This document shows, in pieces, positions 23,445-32,785 of a stretch of DNA of 64,000 nt. A model generated the notes under the pieces. The model was not told the DNA's origin and searched no databases. It saw only the letters and a list, made by a program, of their open reading frames with translations. The translations under genes and the position numbers were made by a program. The stretch comes from JAOZPE01 sp964601275. Lineage in GTDB: Bacteria > Krumholzibacteriota > Krumholzibacteriia > JAJRXK01. The number at the start of each line of letters is the position of its first letter. The stretch's first letter is position 1. Where the stretch lies: assembly GCA_964601275.1 (NCBI GenBank), contig CAZRMV010000010.1, positions 1 to 64,000 of the forward strand. The letters run 5' to 3'.

Positions 23445-25085
23445 TCAGAAGCGGTAACGCAGGACGCCGGCGGCGAAGCTGCGGGTGTATCCACCGGCGC
23501 TCGAGAGCCGGCTGTCGCTGCTGCCGCCGGAGAGTTCGAGGGTCAGGTGGCGGGTGATACGCCAATCGAGTTCGGCGCTGCCGTTCACCACACCGTAGTT
23601 CTCCTCGTCCGCCCATTCGTGCCCGGTTCCCGCTTCGAGATGGAGGCTGAGGCTCTCGCTGAAGTCACCATCGAGGGCGGCCGAGATCGTTCCGTTGAAG
23701 AACCCTCCCGGATTCCAGTAGCCCTTGTCGCTGGCCCGGGAGAAGGAGAAGGCGGTGACCGAGGGAATGAGGCTCCATCGCCAGCGTTGGCCGCGGCTGA
23801 AGGTGAGCCCGGTGGTGGCGAGGATGCGGTCGTTGTCATCGCTGTATCGGCTGTAGCGCGCCACCAGGTTCCATCGAAGGTTCTCCCGCAGGCGGGCGTC
23901 GAGCGACGCCGCTCCACTGGTGATGGCGATGTTCTCGGAGATGGACCGCGGTGTGTCGACGAAGCTGCGATCGGTCGACAGGTCGAAACGCCAGCGATCC
24001 CCCCGGAACCAGGTGAACCACGCGTCCCATCCCAACAGCAACCAGTCCACCTTCTTCGGGGGGCCGTCGACCACCGGCGCGCTGCTGGAGAACTGCAGGA
24101 AGGAGAGATAGGCGTGCAACTGGGTGGAGAAGGATGGGCGCAGCCCGCCCCCTCCGTCGAGTCCCCACCCATCGACGTCGGGTTGCCCCTCCTGCTGGAA
24201 GCGCAACTGCCGCCCGATGAGATGGAGATCCTGCCAGCGCGGGGTGGACCAGTCGAGCCCGAGGTGGTTGTCCACGATCTCCAGGGTGTCGCTGTCGCGG
24301 CTGTAGCGACTGCCCAGGGAGATGCGGGGCCGTTGCGACGTGAGGATGCTCTCGCGCAGGGCTTCCGCCTCGGGGTCGCCCCGCAGGGGATCGAGGGCGT
24401 CCATCGCCAACCGGTATTCCCCCGCCCAGGCCCAGTTCTGGGCCATGCCCAGCCGGGCTGCGTGGTTGTCCGGGTGGTCGTCGAGGATGCCCTGGTAGCG
24501 CCGGGCCGCTTCGCGGTTGCGTCCCAGCCAACCCAGGGTCTGCGCCTCGCCCAGCCGGGCTTCCAGGATCCGCGGATGTCCGACCAGCACCCGCCGGTAC
24601 TCCTGCCAACCCTCGTAGTTGTGGCCGGCCCAGCTCAGGGCGCGGGCGTAACCGATCCGCGCCTCGATGTTTCCGGGGGAGGCGGCCAGTCGTTTCTCGA
24701 ACCAGGGAATGGCGAGGGGGGCCTGGTCGTTCCAGTTGTACTGGTGGCCCAGCTCGTGGGCGTACCGGGGCACCAGGGAGGGATCGAGCCGGAAGGCCTC
24801 GAGGTAGGCCTCGATCGCCGCCGCGTGCTCATCGCGCGAGGCGAAGTCCCGGGCCTCTTCCAGCCGGGCGCGCGCCGCGGCCGGCGAGGGCACCGAGTCT
24901 GCGATGTCGGTCGAAGCAGTGGGGGAGGAGACTTGCTCGGGAGGCGCCGCGACTGGCGTCGTCGCGTTGGGCGTCGCACCGGCGACGCCCCCCGGAGCAA
25001 GCGTGCATGCAAGCAGTTCGAGAAGGATCACGAACCGCCAGGAAATCGAAGGCGTACCCGAACCTCGCGTCGACCACTCAGACAT
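23445..25085 (-). CDS. pgaA: TPR plus outer-membrane beta-barrel protein (PgaA-like exporter)
   Basis: A 546-residue protein with an N-terminal export signal, TPR-type helical repeats (about residues 65-260, for example FEKRLAASPGNIEARIGYAR and REAARRYQGILDDHPDNHAARL) and a C-terminal barrel of about 280 residues ending in GVLRYRF. This TPR-then-barrel layout is that of PgaA, which passes poly-N-acetylglucosamine through the outer membrane. E. coli PgaA is longer because of a bigger TPR part. I start at ATG 25085, overlapping the synthase stop by eight bases; the frame is open another 12 codons without a better site. The region EWSTRGSGTPSISWRFVILL is the n-region and hydrophobic core. The position in the operon is the main support for the name. 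Confidence 0.82.
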   Translation of the reverse strand: MSEWSTRGSGTPSISWRFVILLELLACTLAPGGVAGATPNATTPVAAPPEQVSSPTASTDIADSVPSPAAARARLEEARDFASRDEHAAAIEAYLEAFRLDPSLVPRYAHELGHQYNWNDQAPLAIPWFEKRLAASPGNIEARIGYARALSWAGHNYEGWQEYRRVLVGHPRILEARLGEAQTLGWLGRNREAARRYQGILDDHPDNHAARLGMAQNWAWAGEYRLAMDALDPLRGDPEAEALRESILTSQRPRISLGSRYSRDSDTLEIVDNHLGLDWSTPRWQDLHLIGRQLRFQQEGQPDVDGWGLDGGGGLRPSFSTQLHAYLSFLQFSSSAPVVDGPPKKVDWLLLGWDAWFTWFRGDRWRFDLSTDRSFVDTPRSISENIAITSGAASLDARLRENLRWNLVARYSRYSDDNDRILATTGLTFSRGQRWRWSLIPSVTAFSFSRASDKGYWNPGGFFNGTISAALDGDFSESLSLHLEAGTGHEWADEENYGVVNGSAELDWRITRHLTLELSGGSSDSRLSSAGGYTRSFAAGVLRYRF

Positions 25086-26340
25086 CACGAACCGGGGTCC
25101 ACCGGGTGACCCCGCCCTCACCCCCCTTCGAGAGGAGGGCCTGGGGGGTGGTCCAGGTGGTGACCACGGCCATCAGCATCCAGTAGATGACCGGGTACAG
25201 CACCGCGACGCCGAAATACCGTCCGATCCGCGGGTCATAACGCCGGTCGAGGACGACCCCGGTCAGGAGTTGCAAAAGGCATACCGTTCCGATCAGCATG
25301 CCCCACCAATTCGGCACCGGCGAGGCCCCGACCGGGGGATACCCGGCCATGTACGACACGATCCACAGCACCACCATCCAGGTGTAGGTGTAGGCCCATG
25401 CGATGGAGAGGGTGCTTTCGGCCAGGACCGGCCACAGGCGCCGGTTCTGCCATTGGGTCACCGTGCTGCCGTGCCTCCGCAGCACCTGCGCCAGCCCCCT
25501 GGCCCACCGGGTTCTCTGCTTCCACAGGCCCTTCAGGCCGCGGGGAACCTTCATCCAGACGATGGCGCGCGGTTCATAGCGCACGTCCCAGTGCCGCAAT
25601 TGCAGTTTCCAGGTGAGATCGATGTCCTCGGTGGCCATGTGGGGGCTGTACAGCCCGGCGTCGATGATGGCATTGCGGTGGAAAGCCCCGACCACCCCGC
25701 TCATGGTCAGGATGCGGCCCCAGATACGCTGGGCGCGTCGCTGCAATGAAATGATCGAGGTGAACTCGATCGCCTGCAGCTTGGCCAGGAAGGTGGTGGT
25801 GTTCGCCACCCGCGGGTTGCCGGTGACCCCGCCGACGCGGGGAGATCGGAAGTGGGGAACCATGGCCCGCAAGAGTTGTGGATCGGGAACGGCGTCGGCG
25901 TCCATCACCACGAGGATCTCCCCCCGCGCGGCCGGCACCGCGTCGTTGAGGGCCATGGCCTTGCCCTCGTTGCGCAGCTTCCGCAGGAGCCGGACCCGGC
26001 CTTCCTTGACCAACGGCATCACCTGGTCGAGGGTTCCGTCGGTGCTGCAATCATCGATGACCAGCACTTCGAAATCGGGATAGTCGACGGCGAGCATTCC
26101 CTCCAGGCTGGCCCGGATGTGCTCTTCCTCGTTGTAGGCGGGAACCAAGAAGCTGACCGGCGGGAAGTGTTCGAGCTCGTAGAAAGCCTCGTCTTCCTCC
26201 CTCTCGCGGCGGAGGAAGTAGATGATGCTGGTGAAGATCCACATCAGGCTGGTGAGGATGGGATACCAGGCGAAGAAGACCAGGGCGGCCAGGTAGACCC
26301 AGCTCGACTGGATGGCGATGAGGACCGACAGGAGGCTCAC
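25078..26340 (-). CDS. pgaC: Poly-beta-1,6-N-acetylglucosamine synthase
   Basis: A 420-residue processive family 2 glycosyltransferase of the PgaC/IcaA type, which polymerises UDP-GlcNAc and helps move the chain across the inner membrane. Transmembrane helices lie near residues 10-40 and in three to four segments after 290. Catalytic features are PVSFLVPAYNEE, VLVIDDCSTDGT, VVMDADAVPD (DxD), VGGVTGNPRV, MATEDIDLTWKLQ (TED) and QRTRWARG (the Q..RW motif). The match to E. coli PgaC runs through SIISLQRRAQRIWGRILTMS. GTG 26340 has a perfect AGGAGG site at seven bases and overlaps the pgaD stop (GTGA), giving tight coupling. Confidence 0.93.
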   Translation of the reverse strand: MSLLSVLIAIQSSWVYLAALVFFAWYPILTSLMWIFTSIIYFLRREREEDEAFYELEHFPPVSFLVPAYNEEEHIRASLEGMLAVDYPDFEVLVIDDCSTDGTLDQVMPLVKEGRVRLLRKLRNEGKAMALNDAVPAARGEILVVMDADAVPDPQLLRAMVPHFRSPRVGGVTGNPRVANTTTFLAKLQAIEFTSIISLQRRAQRIWGRILTMSGVVGAFHRNAIIDAGLYSPHMATEDIDLTWKLQLRHWDVRYEPRAIVWMKVPRGLKGLWKQRTRWARGLAQVLRRHGSTVTQWQNRRLWPVLAESTLSIAWAYTYTWMVVLWIVSYMAGYPPVGASPVPNWWGMLIGTVCLLQLLTGVVLDRRYDPRIGRYFGVAVLYPVIYWMLMAVVTTWTTPQALLSKGGEGGVTRWTPVRDV

Positions 26341-26726
26341 CGGGAGACCTCCTCGGGAGGCGTCGCCAGGGTGTGATAGCGCTTGAGCCCCCGCGCGTCG
26401 TCGATGTCGATCTCGACATAGACGGCCTCGGTGAGTGCTCGATGCCCCAGGGTCTCGAGTCTCCGCCCGAGGGCGTCCACCGTGGCTTCCATCGCGACTG
26501 GAGAGCGCTCCCGGCGGCGATCGCCGGCCCGGCGGGCGATGCGCTGGTTGTGCCGGATCCACAGCAGGGTGGTCAGGCAGACTCCCACCACCAGGACCGA
26601 GAGGATCGCCAGCGCGGTCAAGGTCTGTGGATTGAGACGGCGCCGGCTCACCAACCACCAATAGTAGATGAAGAGGGACCAGGAGAGTACCGCCAGCGCT
26701 CCTTGACCCAACAGCCTGCGCTGCAT
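26337..26726 (-). CDS. pgaD: PgaD-like accessory membrane protein
   Basis: A 129-residue protein with two transmembrane helices (about residues 8-27 and 36-57; LSWSLFIYYWWLVSRRR and LAILSVLVVGVCLTTLLW) followed by a cytoplasmic helical tail. Size, topology and position directly before the synthase are those of PgaD, which binds cyclic di-GMP together with PgaC in E. coli and is needed for polymer synthesis. Sequence identity outside the helices looks low, so the name rests on topology and context. ATG 26726 follows AAAGGA at eight bases. It is the first gene of the operon, about 185 bases downstream of the predicted sigma-54 promoter. Confidence 0.8.
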   Translation of the reverse strand: MQRRLLGQGALAVLSWSLFIYYWWLVSRRRLNPQTLTALAILSVLVVGVCLTTLLWIRHNQRIARRAGDRRRERSPVAMEATVDALGRRLETLGHRALTEAVYVEIDIDDARGLKRYHTLATPPEEVSR

Positions 26727-26910
26727 TGCGCAATCCTTTCCCCCCGGGAGACCGGCCAGAGCGTCCCGGTGGAGTGGTTTCCGATTCCTCTCGGCTCCGC
26801 GTGAGGGAGCATCGTCCGCGAGAAGGGTTCGTGACGCCCTCGACGGCGGGGGCGAAGGCGCGGTCCACCGCGCAGTTCCCCGACGGGGCACTCGAATCCA
26901 CCGCGGAGGG

Positions 26911-26926
26911 TGCAACCCCCAGGCCA
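26911..26926 (-). promoter_or_regulatory. Predicted sigma-54 (-24/-12) promoter of the pga-like operon
   Basis: Read on the minus strand, TGGCCTGGGGGTTGCA fits TGGCACG-N4-TTGCA with two mismatches (positions 5-6), with the GG and GC doublets exactly 12 bases apart. It lies in a noncoding gap upstream of pgaD. The start would be near 26899. Confidence 0.58.
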
Positions 26927-26954
26927 AGGGAAGGAGGATGGGTCCCGGGTCTGC

Positions 26955-26983
26955 TTGACGCTTCCTCCCGGCGCTCCTAACCT
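26955..26983 (+). promoter_or_regulatory. Predicted promoter of the M16 peptidase-alaS unit
   Basis: TTGACG (26955-26960), a 17 bp spacer and TAACCT (26978-26983), about 95 bases before GTG 27080. Confidence 0.45.
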
Positions 26984-27079
26984 CTAGCGGATCTTGGATT
27001 TGGGGACGCGGGCGGCCATGGCGGTCGGTCGTCACCTCGGGAAACGACGCGGCCGGACGAGGTCGTCGAAGGGAGCACG

Positions 27080-30016
27080 GTGCAGTTTCGTCCTTCGGTT
27101 CGCAAAACGCTGCAGTGGGCATGGGCCGTTCCGCTGCTGGCGCTCTTCTGGATCACACCGGCACGGGGAAGCACACCCATCGCGGCGGGTTCCTCCTCCC
27201 CGGCGGTTTCCCCACCCGTCCCGGCCTCCGATCCCGTGGTGCGCCGCGCCGAGCTTCCCAATGGTCTGAGGGTGATCGTCCGGGAGGACCATCGCAGCCC
27301 CCTGGTGGCGGTGGTGACCCACGTGGGCAGTGGCTACCTCAACGAGGACCCGGGTGAGGCGGGGATCTCCCATCTCCTGGAGCACATGATCCTCCGGGGA
27401 ACCGACACCCATCCCGGCTTCGAGGACATTCCCCGCGCGGTGCGCGAACTGGGCGGGGTGCTCAATGGAGCCACCGGCTTCGACCACAGCGAGACCTACC
27501 TGGTGGTTCCTTCCGACAAGGTCGAGGACGCCCTGGCCCTGGCATCGGAGATCTACACCGAACCCCGATTCGATCGCGAGGCCCTGGGGAAGGTGAAGGA
27601 GATCATCCGGGGAGAGATCGAACAGAAGCTGGAGAACCCGGTCGATTTCGCCCGCGATCTCCTGCTGCGCGAGGTCTTCTCCGACGGAGTCCAGCCCGCG
27701 CCCGGAGACCGGCAGCGTCTGGCCGCCATCGCGAGCCTCACCGTCGAGCAACTGCGTCGATTCCACGAAGACCACTACCGTCCCCCCAACACCGTGGTGA
27801 GCGTGGTGGGAGATGTCGACGCCGCCGCGGTGCTTCAAGCCGTCCGGGCCCGCTTCGGCGAAGTGCCCCGGGGGGAGATGCGCCGCCACGCCGGAAGCGA
27901 GCTGGTCGAGCCGAAGGCCCTTCGGTTCCACCGGGTGATGGACAGCTACGACCGCAACGTCGTGATGGTGGGCTTCCCCCTGCCTTTGGCGGCGAAGCGG
28001 GATCTTCCCGCCCTGCGCCTTTTGGGCGCGCTCGTGGTCGACGGCGCGGCCTCCCGCCTGCGGGTTCCCTTCATGATCGAACACGACTGGGCCCAGGGTC
28101 TCAGCACCCGGGTGGTGGCCTTCGACCGGGCCGGACTCTTCGAGCTCGCCATCGAAGCTCCCAACACCTTCGAGGACCAGGCGCTGCGGGAATTCTTCGT
28201 GCAGCTCGACCAGATCCGGCGCTACGGGGTACGTCCCCAGGAGCTGGAGAACGCCCGGACCCGGGTGGCGATCCGGCGCCGGATCGCCGGAGAAGACATC
28301 CTGACCGTCGCCCGCCGCCAGGCCCGGGCCATGCTTCCCCTCGCGAGCGGAGATCGTTCCGCTGATGAAGCCGAGGCGAAGGTGACGGTGGCCGATCTGC
28401 AGCGCGCGATCACCCGTTGGCTGGCGATTCCCCGGGCGGCGGTGGTCGAACTTCTCGATCGCGCGAAGATGAACTCCAGGCCGTTCTACGGGCGGCTGGA
28501 CGCCGCGGCGATGCAGGGGCACCTGGAAGGCGCGGTGCTGGCCGGGGCCGATCGGCAACGCGGCTTGCCGCCGAAGGCGCCCCTTCCGCCCTCGTGGGTC
28601 TCTCGCCTGGAGCTTGCCGGATGGGCCCGGGAGTTCGAGAAGGCGCCCCGGGAAGACGGCCTGCGCCGTTTCGAGTACCCCAACGGGGCGGTCCTGCTGG
28701 TGCGGGAGATTCCCACCCTCGACCAGGTGGACCTCTCGATATGGTTCCGCGGAGGACGGGTCACCGAGACGGCCAATTCCGCCGGACAGACCGCGTTGTT
28801 GCAGAAGCTCATGGTGCGTCGGACGGTCCAGCGCACCCAGAGGGATCTCGCCGACGATCTGGACGCATTGGGAACGACCCTGCGACCGGTGCGTACCCTC
28901 GATGCCTTCGGATTCTCCCTGGACGTGCAGGCGATGGATCTGCCCTATGCCTTCGATCTGTTGTACGACGTGGTCGCCAATCCCCAGTTCGAGGGGCGCG
29001 AGTTCGGCTGGGCCAAGTTCCATCAGATCCGCCAGGTCCACGCGGATGACGGCCGGCTCTTCGTGCAGAGCCAGGATCTGCTGCGCCGCGCGGCCTGGGG
29101 CGACCATCCCTACGGCCTGCCCGAGATGGGGAACGAGATACTGATCAAGAAGGCGCACCTGAGCAGCCTCCAGGATCTGCACGTCGATCTCTGCAATCCG
29201 CGCAACGCGGTGATCGTGGTGACCGGGGGAGTGGATGCCGAGGGGGTCCACGAGTTCCTCGATCTCTACATGCGCCAGTGGTCGGACATCAGCGATCTCT
29301 ATCCGGCCGGGGCCGGGGCCTTCTTCCAGAGCGAACTGATCGATCCGCTGCCACCGGTGGAGGAAGGGCGCTCGGAGGAAGTGCATCGCTCCAGTCCGCT
29401 CGCGGCGCTCCAGCTGGGATTCTCCGCCCGCGGCGCGCGCGCCCCGGAGCACTCCGCCCAGGAACTGTTGCAATGGTGGCTGGGTGGTCCCGATGGTCCT
29501 CTGGCCCCGGCGGTTCTGGGCACCCCGGCGAGCGAGGGCGGCCCCGCGGAGGGGGACGCGCCGGTGGTCTATCGCCTGACCACCGGGGAAGTGGGAGGAG
29601 CCTTGGGCGGTCTTCTCACCGTCTACGCGGCTTCCACCGAGGCCGATCTCCCCCGCGTGGAGAGCTCCCTGGTCGAGACCCTGCACGCGGTGGCGGAGCA
29701 AGGGCCCGATCCCGACCGCTTTCTGGCGGTGCAGGCCGGCTGGTCCACCCGCTTCCTGCTGGGCCTCCAGCGCTGCGCGGACGAGGGTCGATTCATCGCC
29801 CGGCGCGAGATCGAGGGCCTGCCGCCGCAGACCCCGCTCGATCACCGGGAAGAGCTGCGGGCCGTCTCGGTGGACGAGGTCTCGGATCTGGCGCGGAAGA
29901 TCCTGCGGGAGGCCCCCCACGCGATCGGCCGGGTCCACGGCGCGAAGGCTTCGGACGAAGACCAACCTTCCGGGGCACCCGGCGGCGACCCGCAACGGAA
30001 GGACTCGCGATCGTGA
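27080..30016 (+). CDS. Exported M16-family zinc metallopeptidase (insulinase/pitrilysin-like, two-unit)
   Basis: A 978-residue protein with a signal peptide (residues 1-30, AVPLLALFWITPARG) and two M16 units. The first unit has the inverted zinc motif HLLEH (in GISHLLEHMILRGT, about residue 96) with the distal glutamate in YTEPRFDREALGKVKEIIRGEIEQ region. The second unit (from about 530) has NGAVLLVREIPTL and LQKLMVRRT in the place of the metal motif, so it is inactive, as usual for this family. It probably degrades peptides in the periplasm. GTG 27080 follows GAAGGGAG. The stop overlaps the alaS GTG start (GTGA), so alaS is translated right after it. Confidence 0.92.
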   Translation: MQFRPSVRKTLQWAWAVPLLALFWITPARGSTPIAAGSSSPAVSPPVPASDPVVRRAELPNGLRVIVREDHRSPLVAVVTHVGSGYLNEDPGEAGISHLLEHMILRGTDTHPGFEDIPRAVRELGGVLNGATGFDHSETYLVVPSDKVEDALALASEIYTEPRFDREALGKVKEIIRGEIEQKLENPVDFARDLLLREVFSDGVQPAPGDRQRLAAIASLTVEQLRRFHEDHYRPPNTVVSVVGDVDAAAVLQAVRARFGEVPRGEMRRHAGSELVEPKALRFHRVMDSYDRNVVMVGFPLPLAAKRDLPALRLLGALVVDGAASRLRVPFMIEHDWAQGLSTRVVAFDRAGLFELAIEAPNTFEDQALREFFVQLDQIRRYGVRPQELENARTRVAIRRRIAGEDILTVARRQARAMLPLASGDRSADEAEAKVTVADLQRAITRWLAIPRAAVVELLDRAKMNSRPFYGRLDAAAMQGHLEGAVLAGADRQRGLPPKAPLPPSWVSRLELAGWAREFEKAPREDGLRRFEYPNGAVLLVREIPTLDQVDLSIWFRGGRVTETANSAGQTALLQKLMVRRTVQRTQRDLADDLDALGTTLRPVRTLDAFGFSLDVQAMDLPYAFDLLYDVVANPQFEGREFGWAKFHQIRQVHADDGRLFVQSQDLLRRAAWGDHPYGLPEMGNEILIKKAHLSSLQDLHVDLCNPRNAVIVVTGGVDAEGVHEFLDLYMRQWSDISDLYPAGAGAFFQSELIDPLPPVEEGRSEEVHRSSPLAALQLGFSARGARAPEHSAQELLQWWLGGPDGPLAPAVLGTPASEGGPAEGDAPVVYRLTTGEVGGALGGLLTVYAASTEADLPRVESSLVETLHAVAEQGPDPDRFLAVQAGWSTRFLLGLQRCADEGRFIARREIEGLPPQTPLDHREELRAVSVDEVSDLARKILREAPHAIGRVHGAKASDEDQPSGAPGGDPQRKDSRS

Positions 30017-32748
30017 CCCGACCCACCACCAGCCGACAGGTCCGCCGGGCCTTCCTCGACTTCTTCATCGAGCGCGGCCACACCTTCGTGCCCAGCAGCA
30101 GTCTCATCCCCGCCGACGACCCCACGCTGCTGTTCACCAACGCGGGAATGAACCAGTTCAAGCCGGTCCTGCTGGGCGCGGAGAAACGCCCCTACGTGCG
30201 CGCGGTCAACAGCCAGAAGTGCATGCGGGTCAGCGGCAAGCACAACGACCTGGAAGCGGTAGGAAGCGACGGTCGTCATCACACCTTCTTCGAGATGCTC
30301 GGCAACTGGTCCTTCGGTGACTACTCCAAGCGCGAGGCCATCGCCTGGGCGTGGGAGTTCCTCACCGAAGTGATGGGACTGGACCCGGAGAAGATGCTGG
30401 TGAGCGTCTACAAGGACGACGACGAGAGCTACGACATCTGGAAGAACGAGATCAAGATTCCTCCGGAGAGGATCCACCGCCTGGGAGACATCGAGCAGGG
30501 CGACGAGGAGAACTTCTGGAGCATGGGCGAGACCGGCCCCTGCGGACCCTGCACCGAGATCCACTTCGACCAGGGAGAGGAGGTCGCCCGGGGCGATGAC
30601 CGTCCGCTGGGGGAGAACGAGAGCGACCGCTACCTGGAGATCTGGAACCTGGTCTTCATCCAGTACGACCGCGACGAACAGGGCCGCCTGACCCCGCTGC
30701 CGTTGCGCAGCGTCGACACCGGGATGGGCCTGGAGCGCCTGGTTGCCCTGGTCAACGGCGTCACCTCGAACTACGAGACCGATCTCTTCGCGCCGATCAT
30801 CCAGTGGGTGGCCCGGGAATCGGGCCGCGATCCCGGCAACGAGGACGACCGGGTGAGCATGCAGGTGATCGCCGATCACGTGCGCGCGCTGACCTTCACC
30901 GTGGCCGACGGTGGACGGCCGGGCAACGACGGCCGGGGCTACGTCCTGCGGCGGATCCTGCGCCGGGCGGCCCGGCACGGCCGACGCCTGGGATTCACCG
31001 AACCCTTCCTGTACCGCGCGGCCGAGCTGGTGATCGACATGATGGGCGATCACTACCGCGAGCTCATCGACGCGCGCGACCACATCGTGCGGGTGGTCCG
31101 CACCGAGGAGGAGCGCTTCAACGAGACCCTCGACCGCGGACTCCTGCTGTTCGAGGAAGCGGCCGCGCGCGCGGCCGAGCGCTTCGCCGAGGATCGCGGG
31201 AAGGGGGAGGGAGGAGGTTCCGCCAGGGGAGAGGGCGGAAGAGATCGTCCGGTCATCTCCGGCGAGGACGCGTTCAAGCTGCACGACACCTTCGGCTTCC
31301 CGCTGGATCTGACCCAGGTCATGGCCGAGGAGAAGGGAATGACCGTCGACGTCGAGGGATTCGAGAAGGCCATGGAGGAACAACGGGCACGGGCCCGCTC
31401 GGCCAGCCGCTTCGCCGCCTCCGGGCAGACCGAGGCGTGGACCTGGCTCGATGGCGAACCCGGTGCGGATCGGCCCGCCGCCGCGTTCGTCGGCTACGAG
31501 CGGCTTGCGACCAACTGCCGGCTGCTGGGGGCGAGGAAGGTGGGAACGGATCAGTGGGAAGTGGTGATCGATCCCTCGCCCTTCTACGCGGAGAGCGGGG
31601 GCCAGGTGGGCGACACCGGGTGGATCGAGGGCGAAGGCCTGCGGCTGGAGGTGTTCGATACCCAGCCCAGCCCGGCGGGTCCGGTGTGCCGGATCCGCGT
31701 CGCCGGGGGCGACTTCGACCCCTCCCGCTTGGCCGGGCTCACCCTGCGAGCCTGGGTCGACGCGGAACGCCGGGTGGCCATCATGCGCAACCACACCGCC
31801 ACCCACTTGTTGCACCGCGCGCTGCGCGGTCACCTGGGGGAGCACGCGACCCAGGCTGGATCGCTGGTGGCGCCCGATCGTCTCCGCTTCGACTTCCATT
31901 ACGACCGGGCCCTGGGCAAGGAATTGCTCGACGCCATCGAGCGCGAGGTGAACCAGCGCATCCTCGAGGATCGGCCGGTGGCCAAGCACGTCGATCTTCC
32001 CATCGACCAGGCCCGGAAGATGGGCGCGGTCGCGATCTTCGGGGAGAAGTACGGCGAGACGGTGCGGGTGGTCCAGGTCGATGACTACTCGATCGAGTTC
32101 TGCGGGGGCACCCACTGCGACCGCACCGGCCAGATCGGGCTGATGAAGATCGTGGCCGAGAGCGCGGTGGCCTCCGGGGTGCGCCGCATCGAGGCGCTGA
32201 CCGGGGAGAAGGCGCTGGAGAGCTTCGCTGCCGATCGCGACATCGTGCGCACCCTGGGCGAGGAGTTGTCGGCGCGCCCGGAGGACGTGGCGTCCCGGGT
32301 CCACGCGCTCAGGGATGAACTGAAGCAGGTGCAGCACGAACTCAGCCGCGCCCGGCGCGACCAGGCGGGAGAGGCGGCGGGAGCGTTGCTGGAGCACCCG
32401 GTGGAGGTGGACGGAATCCGGGTGATCGCGGCCCAGGTCGAGGTGCCCGAGCGCGAGGCGTTGCTGCAGATGGGCGACACCCTGCGGGAGAAGCTGGGCA
32501 GCGGGGTGGCGGTGCTGGCGGCCGAGCTGCAGGGAAAGGTTGCCTTTCTCGCGGTGGTCACCGACGATCTCATCCAGGAGCGCGGCCTGAAGGCCGGGGA
32601 CCTGGTGAAGAAGGTCGCGGCCATCGCCGGGGGCGGAGGGGGCGGCCGTCCGCACCTGGCGCAGGCGGGAGGAAAGGATCCGGCGAAGATCCCCGAGGCC
32701 ATCGCCGCGGTCGCTTCCATCGTCAAGGAACTCGCCGCCGCCGGGTGA
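30013..32748 (+). CDS. alaS: Alanyl-tRNA synthetase
   Basis: Class II synthetase that charges tRNA-Ala and edits mischarged serine and glycine. The 911-residue protein has the usual domain order: catalytic core (RRAFLDFFIERGHTFVPS, LLFTNAGMNQFKPV, HHTFFEMLGNWSFGDYSK, GLERL), tRNA recognition, then the editing domain with HTATHLLH and CGGTHCDRTGQIG zinc motifs, and a C-terminal domain with GGGGGGRPHLAQAGG. A glycine-rich insertion (about residues 394-412) interrupts the helical recognition part; it looks like a species-specific loop. The GTG start overlaps the M16 stop, and GGAAGGA lies about ten bases upstream. The start fits the family N-terminus. Confidence 0.97.
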   Translation: MTRPTTSRQVRRAFLDFFIERGHTFVPSSSLIPADDPTLLFTNAGMNQFKPVLLGAEKRPYVRAVNSQKCMRVSGKHNDLEAVGSDGRHHTFFEMLGNWSFGDYSKREAIAWAWEFLTEVMGLDPEKMLVSVYKDDDESYDIWKNEIKIPPERIHRLGDIEQGDEENFWSMGETGPCGPCTEIHFDQGEEVARGDDRPLGENESDRYLEIWNLVFIQYDRDEQGRLTPLPLRSVDTGMGLERLVALVNGVTSNYETDLFAPIIQWVARESGRDPGNEDDRVSMQVIADHVRALTFTVADGGRPGNDGRGYVLRRILRRAARHGRRLGFTEPFLYRAAELVIDMMGDHYRELIDARDHIVRVVRTEEERFNETLDRGLLLFEEAAARAAERFAEDRGKGEGGGSARGEGGRDRPVISGEDAFKLHDTFGFPLDLTQVMAEEKGMTVDVEGFEKAMEEQRARARSASRFAASGQTEAWTWLDGEPGADRPAAAFVGYERLATNCRLLGARKVGTDQWEVVIDPSPFYAESGGQVGDTGWIEGEGLRLEVFDTQPSPAGPVCRIRVAGGDFDPSRLAGLTLRAWVDAERRVAIMRNHTATHLLHRALRGHLGEHATQAGSLVAPDRLRFDFHYDRALGKELLDAIEREVNQRILEDRPVAKHVDLPIDQARKMGAVAIFGEKYGETVRVVQVDDYSIEFCGGTHCDRTGQIGLMKIVAESAVASGVRRIEALTGEKALESFAADRDIVRTLGEELSARPEDVASRVHALRDELKQVQHELSRARRDQAGEAAGALLEHPVEVDGIRVIAAQVEVPEREALLQMGDTLREKLGSGVAVLAAELQGKVAFLAVVTDDLIQERGLKAGDLVKKVAAIAGGGGGGRPHLAQAGGKDPAKIPEAIAAVASIVKELAAAG

Positions 32749-32785
32749 GCCCCGGCGCGGCACATCAGCCTCCGGAGGTTTCGCC

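Larger units (their letters stand above)
26727..27079. other. Divergent intergenic region with a sigma-54-like and a housekeeping promoter
   Basis: This 353-base gap separates the leftward pga-like operon from the rightward M16 peptidase gene. It holds a -24/-12-like site on the minus strand (26911-26926), a TTGACG/TAACCT promoter on the plus strand (26955-26983) and long leaders on both sides. No coding sequence with a ribosome site is visible. The minus-strand leader of about 170 bases could hold post-transcriptional control, but no known riboswitch is recognisable. Confidence 0.55.
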
